The translations under genes were made by a program, and so were the position numbers. 64,000 bases of DNA, from NCBI RefSeq assembly GCF_946479755.1, contig NZ_CAMLHC010000008.1, positions 186,001 through 250,000 on the forward strand, read 5' to 3'. This stretch comes from an uncultured Chitinophaga sp. (GTDB taxonomy: Bacteria; Bacteroidota; Bacteroidia; Chitinophagales; Chitinophagaceae). This document shows, piece after piece, positions 62,032-64,000 of the stretch; positions within the stretch are counted from its first letter, which is position 1; every line of letters starts with the position of its first letter. A model generated the notes under the pieces. The model worked only from the letters and a program-made list of their open reading frames with translations. It was not told where the DNA came from and ran no database searches.

Positions 62032-62937
62032 ATGGGTGAGAAACGTGACAATATCGATATTATTTCATTGCCAGCCTATGCACAGGCTGATCCCAGCTTT
62101 GTAGTGTCCAGCATTTGCGAGCTGGGCGAGCACTTTTTTGACCAGGCAGGCGTGCCCCACCGGCACGATTTCTACACGATCTACTGGATAAAAAAGGGCT
62201 CCTTGTTACATACTATTGATACCGTTACGCACGAAGTTAAAAAGAACACCCTCTTTTTCCTGGCCCCCGGTCAGGTCCATAAACTCCAGATGAGTGAAAG
62301 GATTGACGGATATATGATCGCTTTCCAGGACGCCTTTATGTGCCTGAAAGACCAGACCCAGGTGTCCGGCATCAATTCCGGCCTTTTCTTTAATGACCAG
62401 TTCAGCAGCATTGTTACGCTGGACCCCGAACAATCGGCTGATATTGAATCCGTTGTCCGCCTGATGCTGAAGGAGCTCACCACCCGCGAGCCGGAATACG
62501 AAACGGCGCTGCATGGGCTGCTGCGTTATTTCCTGGTGCTGGTGTCCCGTATTAAAGGCCAGAGCGTGGCTATCCCGGCCGAACAGCATGCCGTACACAA
62601 CAGCTCTATCTTCCTGAAATTCAAAAATCTGATCGAAGAAAAGTACCGGGAACTCAAGACAGTGTCCGATTATGCAGGACTGCTGCATATAAAACCCGTG
62701 CTGCTGAACGAAATCAGCAAACAGTTGTCCGGAATTACCGCCGGGGAGCATATCCGTAACAGGGTCATCCTGGAAGCCCAGCGTTTTCTCTATAATACCG
62801 ACCTTACGGCGAAAGAAATAGCCTATAAACTTGGTTTTGACGACCCCCATTACTTCAGCCGCTTCTTCAAGAAGTATACCTCCCAGAGCCCTTCCGAATT
62901 TAAGGAGGCCTCCCGCTCCGTCAGCCACCAGCCTTGA
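62032..62937 (+). CDS. AraC-family transcriptional regulator with cupin-like sensor domain
   Basis: A 301-residue regulator. The N-terminal part resembles the AraC cupin: HRHDFYTIYWIKKGSLLHTID, KKNTLFFLAPGQVHKLQMSERIDGYMIAFQ (the H-x-x-x-Y-x-I-x-W and L-x-P-G-Q-x-H patterns). The C-terminal 100 residues contain two helix-turn-helix motifs (LKTVSDYAGLLHIKPVLLNEISKQL and LTAKEIAYKLGFDDPHYFSRFFKKYTSQSPSEF). It is 3 bases after scpA and about 100 bases upstream of the pirin gene. It may activate the pirin-YceI genes, since AraC-pirin-YceI groupings are plausible stress modules (inference). Confidence 0.9.
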   Translation: MGEKRDNIDIISLPAYAQADPSFVVSSICELGEHFFDQAGVPHRHDFYTIYWIKKGSLLHTIDTVTHEVKKNTLFFLAPGQVHKLQMSERIDGYMIAFQDAFMCLKDQTQVSGINSGLFFNDQFSSIVTLDPEQSADIESVVRLMLKELTTREPEYETALHGLLRYFLVLVSRIKGQSVAIPAEQHAVHNSSIFLKFKNLIEEKYRELKTVSDYAGLLHIKPVLLNEISKQLSGITAGEHIRNRVILEAQRFLYNTDLTAKEIAYKLGFDDPHYFSRFFKKYTSQSPSEFKEASRSVSHQP

Positions 62938-62996
62938 TTTGATCCCTCCGCTTAAAAAAGTCCATCAAGGAAGGCGTTTTATCCATTCCAAATAGG

Positions 62997-63006
62997 TGTT
63001 GCAACA
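62997..63006. promoter_or_regulatory. Perfect 10-base palindrome TGTTGCAACA upstream of the pirin promoter
   Basis: TGTTGCAACA is self-complementary and ends 2 bases before the -7 box TATTTTTG (63009-63016). Its place next to the core promoter suggests an operator. Confidence 0.4.
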
Positions 63007-63008
63007 TG

Positions 63009-63035
63009 TATTTTTGTGTTGTCTTTTAAAGGAGG
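63009..63035 (+). promoter_or_regulatory. -7 box (TATTTTTG) and Shine-Dalgarno sequence of the pirin gene
   Basis: TATTTTTG at 63009-63016 fits TAnnTTTG. AAAGGAGG at 63028-63035 is a full anti-SD match, 5 bases before the ATG at 63041. A strong SD is rare in this phylum and decides the start against the in-frame codons from 62996. Confidence 0.6.
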
Positions 63036-63040
63036 CAATT

Positions 63041-63913
63041 ATGAAAAACATAAAACATGTAAGTCAGATTTTAACAGCACCTGCTCCCCATATGGTGGGC
63101 GACGGATTCAGGGTTCACAGCGTACTGCCTGGCGGTACCCGCTCCCAGAACAACCCGGTCAGCCCTTTTATCCTGATGGATTATGGCGCCCCCAGTTATT
63201 TCCCACCCACCAACAGACCGCGTGGCGTGGACCAGCACCCGCACAAAGGGTTTGAAACCGTTACCGTGGTATACCAGGGCGAACTGGAACACCGCGACTC
63301 TACCGGTAGTCATGGTAAACTGGCTCCCGGCGACGTACAGTGGATGACCGCTGCTTCCGGTATCGTGCACGAAGAAAAGCATGAAACGGAATTCAGTAAA
63401 CGGGGTGGTAAAGTGGAGATGGCCCAGTTGTGGGTCAACCTTCCGAAAGCTTATAAAAACAGCAAGCCCGGTTATCAAAACCTCACCAAAGCGGAGATAC
63501 CGGTGGTGAAAGTCAGTGAAGAAGGATATGTAAGAGTGATTGCCGGAGAATATAATGATACAAAAGGCGCGGCCAAAACCTTCTCCCCTGTCAACGTACT
63601 GGACGTGCAACTTAAAAAAGGCGATACCATAACCGCGGCTTTCCCGCCGCATTTCAACACCATCGCAGTAGTGATGCAGGGGGAAGCGGACATCAACGGT
63701 AGTGCAGCCAAAGGCGTGGAAACCATCCTCTTTGAGCATGACGGTACTGATGTCACCATCACCGCGCTTGCAGACACCAGCATGCTGCTGTTGAGCGGCG
63801 AGCCTATCAATGAACCGATAGTGGCTTATGGACCTTTTGTGATGAACACACCGGAGGAAATCAACGAAGCCATCAACGATTACAACGCCGGTAAAATGGG
63901 CTTTCTGAATTAA
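63041..63913 (+). CDS. Pirin family protein
   Basis: A 290-residue bicupin. The N-terminal cupin has the metal site expected of pirins: GVDQHPHKGFETVTVVYQGELEHRDSTGSHG (HPHKGFET, two His) and MTAASGIVHEEKH (H and E ligands). Next come MAQLWVNLPKAYKNSKPGYQNL and the second cupin with GAAKTFSPVNVLDVQLKKGDTI. Bacterial pirins can act as quercetin 2,3-dioxygenases or as metal-dependent regulators; which applies here is unknown. It follows an AraC gene by 103 bases and precedes a YceI gene by 50 bases. Start chosen by the Shine-Dalgarno sequence at 63028. Confidence 0.93.
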   Translation: MKNIKHVSQILTAPAPHMVGDGFRVHSVLPGGTRSQNNPVSPFILMDYGAPSYFPPTNRPRGVDQHPHKGFETVTVVYQGELEHRDSTGSHGKLAPGDVQWMTAASGIVHEEKHETEFSKRGGKVEMAQLWVNLPKAYKNSKPGYQNLTKAEIPVVKVSEEGYVRVIAGEYNDTKGAAKTFSPVNVLDVQLKKGDTITAAFPPHFNTIAVVMQGEADINGSAAKGVETILFEHDGTDVTITALADTSMLLLSGEPINEPIVAYGPFVMNTPEEINEAINDYNAGKMGFLN

Positions 63914-63963
63914 TCACGAACAATAAACATCTATTTATAAAAACAACACAAAACATATTTTGT

Positions 63964-64000
63964 ATGACAACCTGGAAAATTGATCCCACCCATAGTGATG
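63964..64000 (+). CDS. YceI family protein, first 12 codons only
   Basis: ATG at 63964 begins MTTWKIDPTHSD, the usual N-terminal strand of YceI lipid-binding lipocalin-like proteins (W-x-I-D-P-x-H-S). The window ends after 12 codons, so this is a tentative call from a short peptide. It lies 50 bases after the pirin gene on the same strand. Confidence 0.6.
   Translation, partial: MTTWKIDPTHSD

Overview
The window looks like a chromosomal segment of a Bacteroidota bacterium, most probably Chitinophagaceae and close to Chitinophaga. This is inferred from the SusC/SusD pair, the DUF5686, DUF3078 and SIMPL proteins, -7 promoter boxes of the TAnnTTTG type, almost no Shine-Dalgarno sequences, and protein variants typical of the phylum (DksA-like protein with CxxTGKLI, type 2 IleRS, split transketolase). 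About 48 genes are visible, two of them cut by the window edges. I see no tRNA, rRNA, CRISPR array, phage or insertion sequence.

Layout. 1-4640: a truncated DUF5686 outer-membrane protein, then a small membrane protein plus winged-helix regulator, followed by creD, dgkA and a DUF1361 protein; the two promoters carry the same dyad. 4688-8104: a large exported protein joining a degenerate peptidase-like domain, a TolB-like propeller and an Omp85-like barrel. 8163-16219: a housekeeping mixture (metallo-beta-lactamase-fold hydrolase, flippase, arfB, dtd, MazG-like hydrolase, YihY/BrkB protein, glyS, a flavin reductase). 16410-24829: mfd, a SIMPL protein, an Oar-like TonB-dependent receptor and a lipoprotein. 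25128-31651: a TPR-AAA ATPase paired with a TPR membrane protein, gyrB and an AsmA-like protein. 31817-32740: a cysteine-rich AraC regulator.

33098-44167 is the accessory part: a polysaccharide-utilisation-type locus with SusC, SusD, a secreted endonuclease/exonuclease/phosphatase-fold enzyme and a GH92 alpha-mannosidase. It is divergent from an unusual membrane-spanning regulator (periplasmic lectin-like/Kelch sensor, one membrane helix, cytoplasmic OmpR-type winged helix plus SARP/BTAD-like domain). The intergenic region holds tandem TTAAYC direct repeats at about 11-13 bp spacing, the arrangement expected of SARP-type operators. I regard this regulator-operator-PUL unit as the most interesting system here.

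44243-64000 returns to core functions: a PepSY-like protein, ileS with an inverted GIHH signature, a histone-tailed DksA-like protein, a GpgS-like glycosyltransferase fused to a HAD domain lacking its nucleophile, an MsbA-like ABC exporter, rbfA, a LolC/E-like permease, a transketolase N-terminal half, a WecA-like transferase, frr, an EamA transporter, PPK2, mscL, a DUF3078 protein, scpA, an AraC regulator, a pirin and the first codons of a YceI protein.

Most convergent gene pairs are separated by long perfect stem-loops (20-24 bp) that probably terminate transcription from both sides. Two families of AT- or CGCAAAGG-rich dyad repeats occur between genes.
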